Source of the DNA: Fimenecus sp963590415
GTDB lineage: Bacteria; Bacillota; Clostridia; Oscillospirales; Acutalibacteraceae
NCBI GenBank assembly: GCA_963590415.1
Contig: CAVAPB010000006.1
Location: forward strand, 22,550-86,549
DNA: 64,000 nucleotides
Direction of reading: 5' to 3'
The first letter of the stretch is position 1; the number at the start of each line of letters is the position of its first letter. The position numbers and the translations under genes are program-made. Positions 1-9,028 of the stretch are shown in pieces. A model generated the notes under the pieces. The model had not been told where the DNA came from. It searched no databases and saw only the letters and a list, made by a program, of their open reading frames with translations.

Positions 1-393
1 AAGGGCTTTTTCGGAGTTGGAATACTCGCTTCCTGCCTTGCAGGCGGCTGTATAGGCTATCTTATTTGGAACTGGCACCCCTCAAAGGTTATGATGGGCG
101 ACACGGGCTCAATGTTCCTCGGCGGTATGGTCGTTGCGCTTGCATATGCCATAGACTGTCCGCTTATCATACTTTTCCTCGGCTTGATATATGTAATAGA
201 AATGCTTTCCGACCTCTTGCAGATAGGCTACTTCAAAGCAACCCACGGCAAGCGTATTTTCAAAATGGCTCCCATTCATCATCATTTTGAGATGTGCGGC
301 TGGAAAGAGGTCAAAATCGTAATCGTCTTTACACTCATAAATATAATCGGCAGTGCAATAGGCGTTGCACTGTTCTATTACGGCGCAAAATAA
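1..393 (+). CDS. mraY: MraY, phospho-N-acetylmuramoyl-pentapeptide transferase (3' part)
   Basis: Membrane enzyme that moves phospho-MurNAc-pentapeptide from UDP to undecaprenyl phosphate, making lipid I. The reading frame is open from base 1, so the gene starts outside the window and only the last 130 residues are present. Visible family marks are MMGDTGSMFLGG, with the conserved Asp, and the His-rich APIHHHFE motif near the C-terminus, followed by a final membrane segment. It lies 29 bases upstream of the ftsW-like gene on the same strand, so co-transcription is likely. In many Firmicutes murD sits between these two genes; here it does not. Confidence 0.95.
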   Translation, partial: KGFFGVGILASCLAGGCIGYLIWNWHPSKVMMGDTGSMFLGGMVVALAYAIDCPLIILFLGLIYVIEMLSDLLQIGYFKATHGKRIFKMAPIHHHFEMCGWKEVKIVIVFTLINIIGSAIGVALFYYGAK

Positions 394-422
394 AAGGCAG
401 AAAATTCTGAAAGGAGAAAGCA

Positions 423-1691
423 ATGGCTGACGCTAAAGCAAGGCAGGCTCCGAGACGAACCTCGGCGGCGACGGACAAAAAAAAGAATAAAAAACGCGCC
501 GATTGGCTTGCTGCGGGAAGCTTCGATGTGCCGTTTCTCCTTTTGGTAATCGTAATCCTGACAACGGGGCTTGTAATGCTGTTTTCCGCAAGCTACACCT
601 ACGCTTACTATAACAATAACGGCGACAGCGCCTATTATTTCAAGCGACAGCTTGTGTTTGCGATACTCGGCGTTGCGGCGATGCTCGGATTATCTAAGGT
701 GAAATACGATTATTTCAAGCTTATCGGCGTTTTCGGGCTTCCCGTGGCATGGCTGCTGCTTGTAATCGTTCTCATTATGCCGGCAAGGTTCGGCGACTTC
801 CACAGGTGGATATATATCGGCAGCTTTTCGTTTCAGCCGTCGGAGATAGCAAAGCTCGTGGTAATACTGTTCTGTGCATGGGGCATGGAGCGAAACCATA
901 AAAAGATAATCGGCAAAAGCGTAAACAAATCGGCTTTTGCTAAAAAGATAGAGGAGCTTACAAACGGAAAAATCGTAATTTACGACTCGTTTGTTCAGCT
1001 TTGTATTTACGGTGCGGTAATAGTTATAACCGCAGGCTTGGTTTACCTTGAAAACCATCTTTCGGGTACGCTTTTGATACTTGCCATCGGCGCTACGATG
1101 ATGTTTATGGGCGAATTCAAAAAGCATTGGTTCATAATAATCGGAGTTGTTGCCGTCGTGCTTATAGTGTTCGTTGTGGCAAATCCCGAAATTCTCGAAA
1201 AATACGCAGGTGCGAGAATTACCGCATGGCTCGATAAGGATTACGACCCCAAGGGCGCCCGTTGGCAGACGAACAACTCGCTTTACGCCATAGGCTCGGG
1301 CGGACTTTTCGGCGCAGGTCTCGGCAATTCAAAGCAGAAGCACCTTTTCGTTTCCGAGCCACAGAACGACTTTATTTTCGCAATAGTATGCGAAGAGCTC
1401 GGCTTTGTCGGCGCTTCGTTGATAATACTTCTTTTTGCCCTTCTTGTATGGAGAGGAATTGTAATAGGCATACACGCAAAGGACCGTTTCGGCGCGCTTT
1501 TGGCAATCGGTATTGTTTTCCAGGTGGGAATGCAGACGGCTCTTAATATAGGCGTTGTAACCGATACCTTGCCGAACACGGGTATCAGCCTGCCGTTCTT
1601 CAGCTACGGCGGCACATCGCTTATGATGCTGCTCGGAGAGATGGGAATGGTACTGTCCGTTTCAAGATATTCAAGAATGCCTAAAAAATAA
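423..1691 (+). CDS. ftsW: FtsW/SpoVE-type SEDS peptidoglycan polymerase
   Basis: Polytopic membrane protein of the SEDS family (FtsW, RodA, SpoVE), which polymerises lipid II into glycan strands, at the septum for FtsW. The 422-residue product has a basic cytoplasmic N-terminus (about 30 residues, Lys/Arg rich), about ten hydrophobic segments, and the family signature LPFFSYGGTSLM near the C-terminus. A hydrophilic loop at about residues 155-190 separates the middle segments. The start follows AAAGGAGAA at good spacing. Its place between mraY and murG in a division cluster favours FtsW over RodA; SpoVE cannot be excluded because SpoVE genes also sit here in sporeformers. Confidence 0.9.
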   Translation: MADAKARQAPRRTSAATDKKKNKKRADWLAAGSFDVPFLLLVIVILTTGLVMLFSASYTYAYYNNNGDSAYYFKRQLVFAILGVAAMLGLSKVKYDYFKLIGVFGLPVAWLLLVIVLIMPARFGDFHRWIYIGSFSFQPSEIAKLVVILFCAWGMERNHKKIIGKSVNKSAFAKKIEELTNGKIVIYDSFVQLCIYGAVIVITAGLVYLENHLSGTLLILAIGATMMFMGEFKKHWFIIIGVVAVVLIVFVVANPEILEKYAGARITAWLDKDYDPKGARWQTNNSLYAIGSGGLFGAGLGNSKQKHLFVSEPQNDFIFAIVCEELGFVGASLIILLFALLVWRGIVIGIHAKDRFGALLAIGIVFQVGMQTALNIGVVTDTLPNTGISLPFFSYGGTSLMMLLGEMGMVLSVSRYSRMPKK

Positions 1692-1708
1692 ACGCTAAGG
1701 AGAACTTT

Positions 1709-2827
1709 ATGAAGGTTATATTTGCGGCAGGCGGCACGGGCGGACACATAAATCCCGCTCTTGCGGCGGCAGGGGAGCTAAGGCGCAGACATCCCGACGC
1801 CGAGATACTTTTTATCGGCACAAAGGACCATATGGAATCACGTCTTGTGCCTCAGGCAGGCTTTGATTTCAAGACGATAACCATTTCGGGCTTTCAGCGT
1901 AAGCTCAGCGTCAAAAACATTATAAAGAATGTCAAAACGCTCGGGCTTATCGTCAAATCGAGCTCACAGACAAAGAAGATAATAAAGGAGTTTGCTCCCG
2001 ACGCCGTTATCGGCTTCGGCGGATATGTCAGCGGCCCCGTTGTCAGCACGGCTGTCAAAATGGGCATTAAAACCGCAATCCATGAGCAAAACGCTTTCCC
2101 GGGCGTTACCAACAAGACCCTTGCGAAGAAAACGGACAAGGTAATGCTTACGGTAGAGGGCGCAAAGAAATACCTTTCGCCGAAGAACGAGCCCGTTATC
2201 ACGGGACTTCCCGTAAGACAGTCGATTTTTGACGCAGACAGGGATTTTGCCCGTGCAAAATTCGGCGCTTCGGACAATACGGTGTTTGTGCTTTCAATGG
2301 GCGGAAGCCTCGGAGCAAAAACGATTAACGAAAATATGGTCGAGGTCATAAAGGCTTTGCACACCGATAAAAAGCTCTTCTTTATGCACTCGACGGGCAA
2401 ATACGGCAAATGGGTGCCCGAAAAGCTTCGTGAGAGCGGAGTCGAAACAGGCGAGGGCACAAATGTTATTATCAGAGAGTACATAGACGATATGGATATG
2501 TGCCTTGCGGCGTCCGACCTTGTTATAAGCAGGGCGGGAGCGTCCTCGCTTTCCGAAATTGAGGCTGTCGGCAGGGCCTCGGTGCTCATTCCGTCTCCGA
2601 ATGTGGCGGAAAACCACCAGTACCATAACGCAATGACGCTTGTAAATTCCGATGCGGCAAGGGTAATCGAGGAAAAGGATATTACTCCCGAATTGCTTAC
2701 CGAAACCGTAAGAGAAATGACCTCGGACAGAGAAATGCTTGTCCGCTACGGCGAAAATGCAAAGAAGCTCAGCGTCAGCGATTCTGCGCAGAGAATTTGC
2801 GATGTTATCGAATCGCTTGTAAATTAA
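1709..2827 (+). CDS. murG: MurG, UDP-GlcNAc:lipid I N-acetylglucosaminyltransferase
   Basis: Peripheral membrane GT28 glycosyltransferase that adds GlcNAc to lipid I, giving lipid II. The 372-residue length is normal. The N-terminal glycine loop GGTGGHINPALA and the C-terminal UDP-sugar site (SRAGASSLSEIEAVG, then NVAENHQYHNA) are clear. The start follows AAGGAGAA. It comes 17 bases after ftsW and before murA, which fits one cell-wall operon. Confidence 0.96.
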   Translation: MKVIFAAGGTGGHINPALAAAGELRRRHPDAEILFIGTKDHMESRLVPQAGFDFKTITISGFQRKLSVKNIIKNVKTLGLIVKSSSQTKKIIKEFAPDAVIGFGGYVSGPVVSTAVKMGIKTAIHEQNAFPGVTNKTLAKKTDKVMLTVEGAKKYLSPKNEPVITGLPVRQSIFDADRDFARAKFGASDNTVFVLSMGGSLGAKTINENMVEVIKALHTDKKLFFMHSTGKYGKWVPEKLRESGVETGEGTNVIIREYIDDMDMCLAASDLVISRAGASSLSEIEAVGRASVLIPSPNVAENHQYHNAMTLVNSDAARVIEEKDITPELLTETVREMTSDREMLVRYGENAKKLSVSDSAQRICDVIESLVN

Positions 2828-2887
2828 CATAAAAACGCACACGGCATAGTATGAAGCAGCGATGCTTTTAACTGTGAGGTGTGATTT

Positions 2888-4165
2888 ATGGATAAACTTG
2901 TCATAAACGGCTCAAGGAGACTTACGGGAGAAATCGAGGTTCACGGTTCAAAAAACAGCGTTCTTCCGATACTTGCCGCCTGTGTTCTCTCGCAGGGGGT
3001 AAATGTCATACATAATTGCCCGATGCTCTCCGATGTTGACGCCGCCGTTAAAATACTTGTCGAGCTCGGCTGCAAGGTGGAGCGTGAGGGTCATACCGTA
3101 AGCGTTGACTCAAGCGACATTTCTTCCTTTGAGATTTCAGACAGCCTTATGCGTGAAATGCGTTCATCCGTAATATTTCTGGGTGCGATACTCGGCAGAA
3201 CGGGCAAGGCGGTTTTGTCAACCCCGGGCGGCTGTGAAATAGGACTTCGCCCCATAGATATGCATATAAGCGCTATGGAGCAGCTCGGTGCAAGCGTAGA
3301 CGAAGAGCACGGCAGACTTCATTTTGAATGTAAGGACAGACTTCACGGCGCAAAGGTCATTTTGCCTTTCCCGTCCGTGGGCGCTACCGAAAACATTATG
3401 ATAGCCTCGTGCGTCGCAAAGGGCATAACGGTCATAACCAATGCCGCAAGAGAGCCAGAAATAAGCGACCTTGCGGACTTCCTAAACGCCTGCGGAGCAA
3501 AAATTCACGGTGCGGGCGACAGTACGGTTGTTATTGAGGGAGTTGAAAGGCTCACGGCTACCACGCACACCGTAATTCCAGACAGGATTGCCGCTTCAAC
3601 CTATTTGCTTGCGGGTGCGATAACCCACGGCAGAGTTTGTATAAAAGAGATAATTCCCGCTCATCTCGGAGCGTTGATACCCGTGCTCAAGCAGGCAGGG
3701 TGCGATATTTCGGTCAGTAACAGGTGGATATGTATTTCGTCTCCGCCGAGACTGTCGAGAGTGAAAACGGTCAGAACAATGCCCTACCCGGGCTTTCCGA
3801 CTGATGTTCAGGCGCCGCTTATCGCAATGCTAAGCGTGGCGGACGGTACATCTGTTGTTGTGGAAAATATATTCGAGTGCAGATATAAGCATGTAAGCGA
3901 GCTTATCCGCCTCGGCGCAAAAATCAATGTCGAGGGCAGGACTGCCGTAATAGAGGGCGTGCCGTATCTTACGGGAGCCTCCGTGGTTGCGCCCGACCTT
4001 CGCGGCGGCTTTGCGCTTGTTCTTGCAGGGCTTGCGGCAAAGGGCGAAACCGTAATAAGCGGAGTGGAGCACATAGACAGGGGCTATGAAAAGCCCGAGG
4101 AATTGCTGTCGATGCTCGGCGCCGATATTAAAAGGATTAAAGAGAATGGAACAGAAAAGAAGTAA
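2888..4165 (+). CDS. murA: MurA, UDP-GlcNAc 1-carboxyvinyltransferase
   Basis: Cytoplasmic enzyme for the first committed step of peptidoglycan synthesis: it transfers enolpyruvate from PEP to UDP-GlcNAc. The 425-residue product has the KN pair in GSKNSVLPILAA and the active-site loop TPGGCEIGLRP with Cys116, the residue attacked by fosfomycin. The second half carries the usual inverted alpha/beta repeats (PYPGFPTDVQAP, LRGGFALVLAGLAA). The start follows GTGAGGTGTGATTT. Its 3' end overlaps the start of ftsQ by 20 bases. No MurB gene is visible in the cluster. Confidence 0.96.
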   Translation: MDKLVINGSRRLTGEIEVHGSKNSVLPILAACVLSQGVNVIHNCPMLSDVDAAVKILVELGCKVEREGHTVSVDSSDISSFEISDSLMREMRSSVIFLGAILGRTGKAVLSTPGGCEIGLRPIDMHISAMEQLGASVDEEHGRLHFECKDRLHGAKVILPFPSVGATENIMIASCVAKGITVITNAAREPEISDLADFLNACGAKIHGAGDSTVVIEGVERLTATTHTVIPDRIAASTYLLAGAITHGRVCIKEIIPAHLGALIPVLKQAGCDISVSNRWICISSPPRLSRVKTVRTMPYPGFPTDVQAPLIAMLSVADGTSVVVENIFECRYKHVSELIRLGAKINVEGRTAVIEGVPYLTGASVVAPDLRGGFALVLAGLAAKGETVISGVEHIDRGYEKPEELLSMLGADIKRIKENGTEKK

Positions 4166-5054
4166 AACTACATCTCAAAAAAGACCGACGCAGGCTCGGA
4201 AAACCTCGCAAAGACAGACCGAGCCTATGTCGAGGGACGAGGTGCGCCGTCAGAAAAATCTTGAACGGCGTAAAAAGCGTAAAAGAAATATGATAATCGG
4301 CTACACGGCGGGTATTATTATAATTGTTGCGGCGGCAATAGCACTCTCGCTGACGGTGTTTTTCAAAATACAGTCGGTAAACATAACGGGCGACGACATC
4401 TACAATGCGGAGACCATAACCGCAGCGTCGGGGCTCAATGTCGGCGAAAATATGTTCCGTGCCTCCAAAAAAAATATTGCCGAAAAAATCGAAACCTCTC
4501 TTCCGTATGTTGAGAGCGTTCAGATAAAGCGAAGCCCGACGGGCAAGGTAACCCTGAATGTTACGGCGGCAAAGGCTGAGCTTGCCGTTGACTGCGGCGA
4601 TAGCTATATACTTTTGAGCAAAAGCGGCAAGGTGTTGGAGGACGGAGTAGTCGCTCTCAACGAGGATGTTACCACCGTTACGGCAAGTGCAATCGCTTCG
4701 GCGGCACCCGGCGATAAAATCACATTTGAAAACGAACAGGATACGGATACTCTTGTAAATATCAAGTCCGTTATAAACGACAAGCAGCTTGAAAAGATAA
4801 CCGATATAAACATTACGGACTATTCTTCCGTCGTGCTGACATACGATATGAGAATTACTCTTGAAATCGGAACAGCAGCAGGCTTTGAAGAAAAGACCGA
4901 TTTTATCAAGGCAACTCTGGACAAGCTTAATTCCGACGAGGCGAATTTTGAAGGCAATATAGACTTCACGGTCGAAAACAAGGCGTTCGTAAACGAAAAG
5001 AGCGAACAGACGACTGCCGCACCGCAACCGGAATCGCAGAGCGTCGCCGCATAA
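4146..5054 (+). CDS. ftsQ: FtsQ/DivIB-type cell division protein
   Basis: Bitopic septal protein that links early and late divisome parts. I place the start at the ATG that overlaps the end of murA; a longer frame from 4086 lies inside murA and looks spurious. The 302-residue product has a very basic cytoplasmic tail (residues 1-50, many Lys/Arg/Gln), one membrane segment at about 49-72, and a POTRA domain starting FKIQSVNITGDDIYNAE. The later beta domain contains SYILLSKSGKVLEDG, typical of FtsQ/DivIB. Its position between murA and ftsZ supports the call. The acidic, Gln-rich C-terminus is low-complexity. Confidence 0.85.
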   Translation: MEQKRSKTTSQKRPTQARKTSQRQTEPMSRDEVRRQKNLERRKKRKRNMIIGYTAGIIIIVAAAIALSLTVFFKIQSVNITGDDIYNAETITAASGLNVGENMFRASKKNIAEKIETSLPYVESVQIKRSPTGKVTLNVTAAKAELAVDCGDSYILLSKSGKVLEDGVVALNEDVTTVTASAIASAAPGDKITFENEQDTDTLVNIKSVINDKQLEKITDINITDYSSVVLTYDMRITLEIGTAAGFEEKTDFIKATLDKLNSDEANFEGNIDFTVENKAFVNEKSEQTTAAPQPESQSVAA

Positions 5055-5070
5055 ATCATATAAAAAATTG

Positions 5071-5099
5071 TTGATATTATATTCTTAATGTGTTACAAT
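5071..5099 (+). promoter_or_regulatory. Predicted sigma-A promoter of ftsZ
   Basis: TTGATA (5071-5076), a 17-base spacer and TACAAT (5094-5099) lie in the 113-base gap before ftsZ. Transcription would start near 5106 and leave a leader of about 60 bases with the AGGAGG site at 5154-5159. This would let ftsZ be expressed apart from the cell-wall genes upstream. Confidence 0.6.
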
Positions 5100-5167
5100 A
5101 ACCTAAATAGGTGTTAATATCTATACTTAGGTGTGAAATAAAGTCTTATTATTAGGAGGATTATAAA

Positions 5168-6286
5168 ATGCAGTTTGAAATGGACAATTCTTTCAAAGAT
5201 GTTACAAATATTAAAGTCATAGGTGTCGGCGGAGGCGGCGGAAACGCTATCAACCGTATGGTTGAAATGCAGATTGACGGCGTTGAGCTCATCACCGTAA
5301 ATACCGATAAACAGGCTCTTTGCTTCTCAAAGGCTCCCACAAAAATCCAGATAGGTGAAAAAATTACAGGGGGCAGAGGCGCAGGCGCAAACCCCGAGGT
5401 AGGCAGAATGGCGGCTGAGGAAAGCCGTGAAGCTATAGAGGAGGTTCTCAACGATACTCAGATGGTATTTATCACCGCAGGCATGGGCGGCGGCACAGGT
5501 ACAGGTGCGGCTCCCGTTATCGCAGAGATTGCCCGTTCAAAGGACATCCTTACCGTAGGTATCGTTACAAAACCGTTCGCATTTGAGGGCAAGCACCGTA
5601 TGCAGCAGGCAGAAGCGGGTATCGCGGAGCTTGCAGGCAATGTGGACAGCCTTATCATAATCCCCAACGAAAGACTTAAAAATGTATCCGCTGAAAAGAT
5701 TACTCTTGCCAACGGCTTCAAAATTGCAAACGATGTACTTGTTGACGGCGTAAGAAGCATTTCCGACCTTATCGTAAATGCGGCTCTTATCAACCTTGAC
5801 TTTGCCGATGTTACCGCAGTTATGAAAAATGCGGGTCATGCTCATATGGGTATCGGCAGAGCGAGAGGTAAGGACAGAGCGGAGCAGGCAGTCAAGGCGG
5901 CTATCACAAGTCCGCTTCTTGAGTCTACAATCGACGGCGCTACGGGCGTTATTATCTGCTTCAAGGCTCCCGCTGATGTAGGACTTGAGGAAATCGACAA
6001 TGCGGCAGGTATTGTCCGTGCGGCGGCTGCCGAAAATGCAAACATTATTTTCGGCGTTGACTTGAAGCCCGAGGATGACGAGGATGACGAGATGGTAATT
6101 ACCGTTATTGCAACAGGCTTCGGCGAAAACGGCGGCAAGACATCAAGCCTCGGTTCGTTCTTTAAGGAAGAGTCTCCCTTGCTTTACCCGATGGACGACA
6201 TCAGCTCGTCAAGCACAGAGGAAGCAAGCGGCGATTCAAGCACTAAGTATTCCGAATTCATTGACATCATCAACGGCAAGAAATGA
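5168..6286 (+). CDS. ftsZ: FtsZ, tubulin-like division GTPase
   Basis: Cytoplasmic GTPase that polymerises into the Z ring and recruits the divisome. The 372-residue product has the glycine-rich loop GVGGGGGNAINRM, the tubulin signature GMGGGTGTGAAP (about residues 105-116) and the T7-loop NLDFADV. The core is followed by an acidic/Ser-rich linker and a short C-terminal tail. AGGAGG sits 8 bases before the ATG. ftsA, which often precedes ftsZ, is absent here. A strong terminator follows. Confidence 0.97.
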   Translation: MQFEMDNSFKDVTNIKVIGVGGGGGNAINRMVEMQIDGVELITVNTDKQALCFSKAPTKIQIGEKITGGRGAGANPEVGRMAAEESREAIEEVLNDTQMVFITAGMGGGTGTGAAPVIAEIARSKDILTVGIVTKPFAFEGKHRMQQAEAGIAELAGNVDSLIIIPNERLKNVSAEKITLANGFKIANDVLVDGVRSISDLIVNAALINLDFADVTAVMKNAGHAHMGIGRARGKDRAEQAVKAAITSPLLESTIDGATGVIICFKAPADVGLEEIDNAAGIVRAAAAENANIIFGVDLKPEDDEDDEMVITVIATGFGENGGKTSSLGSFFKEESPLLYPMDDISSSSTEEASGDSSTKYSEFIDIINGKK

Positions 6287-6346
6287 TGGCCGTTACCGAT
6301 AGCCCAAATACGGCTAAAGGCTGTTGAATCACAATAAAAATATGTG

Positions 6347-6384
6347 AAGCGTATCGCAAATTTCGGCTTGCGATACGCTTTTTG
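6347..6384 (+). terminator. Rho-independent terminator after ftsZ
   Basis: A perfect 12-bp stem (AGCGTATCGCAA at 6348-6359 with TTGCGATACGCT at 6368-6379), an 8-base loop and a following T-run (TTTTTG). It closes the division cluster and lies directly before the end of the convergent DUF4363 gene. Confidence 0.85.
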
Positions 6385-6389
6385 TCTTG

Positions 6390-6770
6390 TTAAAACACAT
6401 TTTCCAATTTCGGCTTTTCGCTGTCTATCATCTTTTCAAGCAGTATGATGTTCTCCGAGCAAAGCTCCGTTATATCGCAGTCCGCATTGTTTTCTGTCTT
6501 GCCGTCAAGTGTGCGGAAATTTATGTCGATGTCGTCGAGCTCGTCGTGATTGCAGTAAATACCGAAGCGCACCTGCACCTTTTCCCATTTTTTGATAGTC
6601 TCTTTGAGGCTTTCGGTTGCCGCCTCTTCGGTGCCGTTTTCGGCAATTTCTATTGTATTTTCAAGCGACGATATAATATCGTTTCCCGTTCTTTTTAGGT
6701 CAAAATACCCGTAAACGGATATTGCCGTAACAAAAACAATCAGAACAACAGCAATTACAACTCTTTTCAT
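6390..6770 (-). CDS. DUF4363 family membrane-anchored protein
   Basis: A 126-residue protein with an N-terminal hydrophobic anchor (about residues 3-23) followed by a helical, acidic extracytoplasmic domain. Length, anchor and the partner gene match DUF4363, a family of unknown function found next to DUF421 proteins in clostridia. Its start overlaps the end of the DUF421 gene by 4 bases, so the two are translationally coupled. The function is unknown. A role in the envelope or spore is inferred only from the neighbouring germination genes. Confidence 0.7.
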   Translation of the reverse strand: MKRVVIAVVLIVFVTAISVYGYFDLKRTGNDIISSLENTIEIAENGTEEAATESLKETIKKWEKVQVRFGIYCNHDELDDIDINFRTLDGKTENNADCDITELCSENIILLEKMIDSEKPKLENVF

Positions 6771-7444
6771 AAATTCTTATCCCTTTCGGTTATCTCGTAT
6801 TTTTCGTCCTTGTCCATTGTCATAAGCAGTACATCTTTAACGCTTAAATTCTTTTTGCGCAGCAGGCGTTCGACCTTTGACTTTGTGGTGTTGCACTCGA
6901 AAAAATTCTTTTCGAGCATTGAGCCGTCGGATATTACCACACTTTTATATGCGTTTTCCGGTTTTTTAATTCCTGTGTCCTTGATTTTGACATTTTCCTC
7001 ATCCGATTTGAGCATAACCGACAGCGTTCCGTCCGTTTCCACAATGGCGTACCACACCTCGGAAATGTTAAAAATATCCTTCTTTCGCAGCTCCTCCAAA
7101 AGGTCGTCAGTTGTAAATCGCAGCTCCTTTAACTGCTTTTGGTCGATTTTTCCCTCACGGATAACTATAAGCGGATTTCCCTGCATTGCCGAGCGGAATT
7201 TAACGCTTTTGAGGTTGAGTATCGATATGATAATCTCAAACCCGACAAGCAACAGCACGGGAATAATCGTGTTCATAAGCGGAAGCCTTGTGTCCTGCAT
7301 CGGTATTGCGAGAATTTCCGACAGAAGTATCGTAATGACAAGCTCGGCAGGCTGTAATTCGCCTATCTGGCGCTTGCCGAGTATTTTCATCGAAACGATA
7401 ATAACGATATACAAAATTACCGTTCTTGCAAAATTTATGAGCAT
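6767..7444 (-). CDS. DUF421 (YetF/YcaP-like) membrane protein
   Basis: A 225-residue protein with three N-terminal membrane segments and a C-terminal soluble domain. Family marks include the KILGKRQIGELQPAELVITILLSE region near the N-terminus and the VIREGKID / LRKKDIFNISEVWYAIVETDG region of the DUF421 domain. Related B. subtilis proteins (YetF, YdfS, YrbG) are linked to spores, but their molecular role is unknown. The gene is divergent from the gerA-type operon with a 70-base gap, and forms an operon with the DUF4363 gene. Confidence 0.85.
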   Translation of the reverse strand: MLINFARTVILYIVIIVSMKILGKRQIGELQPAELVITILLSEILAIPMQDTRLPLMNTIIPVLLLVGFEIIISILNLKSVKFRSAMQGNPLIVIREGKIDQKQLKELRFTTDDLLEELRKKDIFNISEVWYAIVETDGTLSVMLKSDEENVKIKDTGIKKPENAYKSVVISDGSMLEKNFFECNTTKSKVERLLRKKNLSVKDVLLMTMDKDEKYEITERDKNL

Positions 7445-7525
7445 TTATATCACCGTGTATATATTTTGCAGCTTTCGGCAGAATATTCCTGTCGGTAACG
7501 GAAACAATATTTTACGGTGAAGTAT

Positions 7526-9028
7526 ATGCTCGGAAAACTTAAAAACAACCTTGACGCAATAACACAAAAGGTAGAAAAAAACGACACGGAAACTCCCGTG
7601 TCAGACTCGCTCGAATACAACATTTCCTATTTGAAAGAGCGGTTCGGCGAGAGCTTCGATATAATTTACAAATATTCCGATGTCGGCAAAAGCAAGGTTT
7701 GCTTTATTATGGCAGACGGTATGTGCGATAATATGCTTGTAGTTGAGCAGATAATGCGCCCGATACTTACGGCAAATAATCTGCCGTCCGACCCGTGCAA
7801 AATGCTCAATTACATCAGTGCAAATGTTGTTGCGGGCATTGACCAAAACGAAACGCGCACGCTCGAAAAAGCAATAACCGATGTGGTGTCGGGACTTGTC
7901 GTTTTCTTTGTTGACGGAGCGGATTACAGCTGGAGCTACGGCGTGCAGGGCTTTCCGAAAAGGGGGATTGACGACGCTCAGTCCGAGGTGCAGGAAAAGG
8001 GAGCGCACGAGGGCTTTACCGAGAGCTTTAAGGACAATGTGGCTCTTTTGCGGCGCAGAATACGCTCGCCCGTTTTGAAATGCGAGACTGTGGAGGTCGG
8101 CGCAACGAGCAAAACGAGGGTTTGCGTGTGCTATATGTCAGACAGGGCAAAGCCGAAAACAGTTAAGGAGATAAAAGCGAGGCTTAAAAACGCAAGGCTT
8201 GACACCGTGCTCGGCTCGGGCTATTTGAGACCGTTTTTGGAGGACGGTCAATTTTCGTTTTTCTCAGCCCTCGGCACAACGGAACGCCCCGATATAGCCT
8301 GCGGCGAAATGAACGAGGGCAGGGTGGTTATCATAGTTGACGGCACTCCGTTTGCGCTGATAGCCCCGTATATTTTTATCGAGAATTTCCAAACGATGGA
8401 CGACTACAATATGCGCCCGTTTTATGTTGCGTTTATACGCCTGCTCAAATATGTTTCGTTCTTTGCCGCCGTGTTTTTGCCGGGACTCTATGTTGCGGTG
8501 TGCACATTTCATCAGGAAATTTTGCCCATATCGATGCTCTACGATATGGCGATACAGGAGAGCATAACCCCGTTTCCCGTAATGCTTGAAACGATATTCA
8601 TTCATTTTGTCTATGAAATTGTCAGGGAGGCGGGCTTGCGTATGCCGAAATCGGTCGGACACGCTGTGAGTATCGTCGGAGGTCTTGTAATCGGCGACGC
8701 AGCAGTCAGTGCAGGGCTTGTTGCCGCTCCTATGCTTATTGTGGTTGCAATATCGGCGATAACCTCGTTTGTCGTTCCGAATCTGTATCAGAGCGTGGCG
8801 GTTTTACGCTTTATCTTAATGGTGGTAGGAGGACTGTTCGGCTTTTACGGAATTGTAATATGCTTCGGCGTTCTGCTTGTGGACTTGTGCAGGGACGGAC
8901 CGTACGAGGTCTCCGAACTCTCGCCCATAGCCCCGTTTGCGCCTGCGGCAATGAGGGACACATTTATACGGCTTAACTGGAAAAGGCTCGGCGACAGGGA
9001 TTTAAGAATACAGAATATGGAGAAATAG
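7526..9028 (+). CDS. Spore germinant receptor subunit A (GerAA/GerKA family)
   Basis: A-subunit of a Ger-type germinant receptor in the inner spore membrane, which senses nutrients and triggers dipicolinate release. The 500-residue product has a hydrophilic N-terminal domain (about 1-290) with the MADGMCDNMLV and RRRIRSPVLK regions, then several membrane segments (PFYVAFIRLLKYVSFFAAVF, then EAGLRMPKSVGHAVSIVGG) typical of the family. I prefer the ATG at 7526, 5 bases after GGTGA, over the GTG at 7517. The next gene starts directly after its stop. The germinant cannot be told from the sequence. Confidence 0.92.
   Translation: MLGKLKNNLDAITQKVEKNDTETPVSDSLEYNISYLKERFGESFDIIYKYSDVGKSKVCFIMADGMCDNMLVVEQIMRPILTANNLPSDPCKMLNYISANVVAGIDQNETRTLEKAITDVVSGLVVFFVDGADYSWSYGVQGFPKRGIDDAQSEVQEKGAHEGFTESFKDNVALLRRRIRSPVLKCETVEVGATSKTRVCVCYMSDRAKPKTVKEIKARLKNARLDTVLGSGYLRPFLEDGQFSFFSALGTTERPDIACGEMNEGRVVIIVDGTPFALIAPYIFIENFQTMDDYNMRPFYVAFIRLLKYVSFFAAVFLPGLYVAVCTFHQEILPISMLYDMAIQESITPFPVMLETIFIHFVYEIVREAGLRMPKSVGHAVSIVGGLVIGDAAVSAGLVAAPMLIVVAISAITSFVVPNLYQSVAVLRFILMVVGGLFGFYGIVICFGVLLVDLCRDGPYEVSELSPIAPFAPAAMRDTFIRLNWKRLGDRDLRIQNMEK

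Noticed and set aside
7450..7520. TCACCGT/ACGGTGA inverted repeat between DUF421 and the ger operon as an operator
   Set aside because: Each half is simply the GGTGA ribosome site of one of the two divergent genes.
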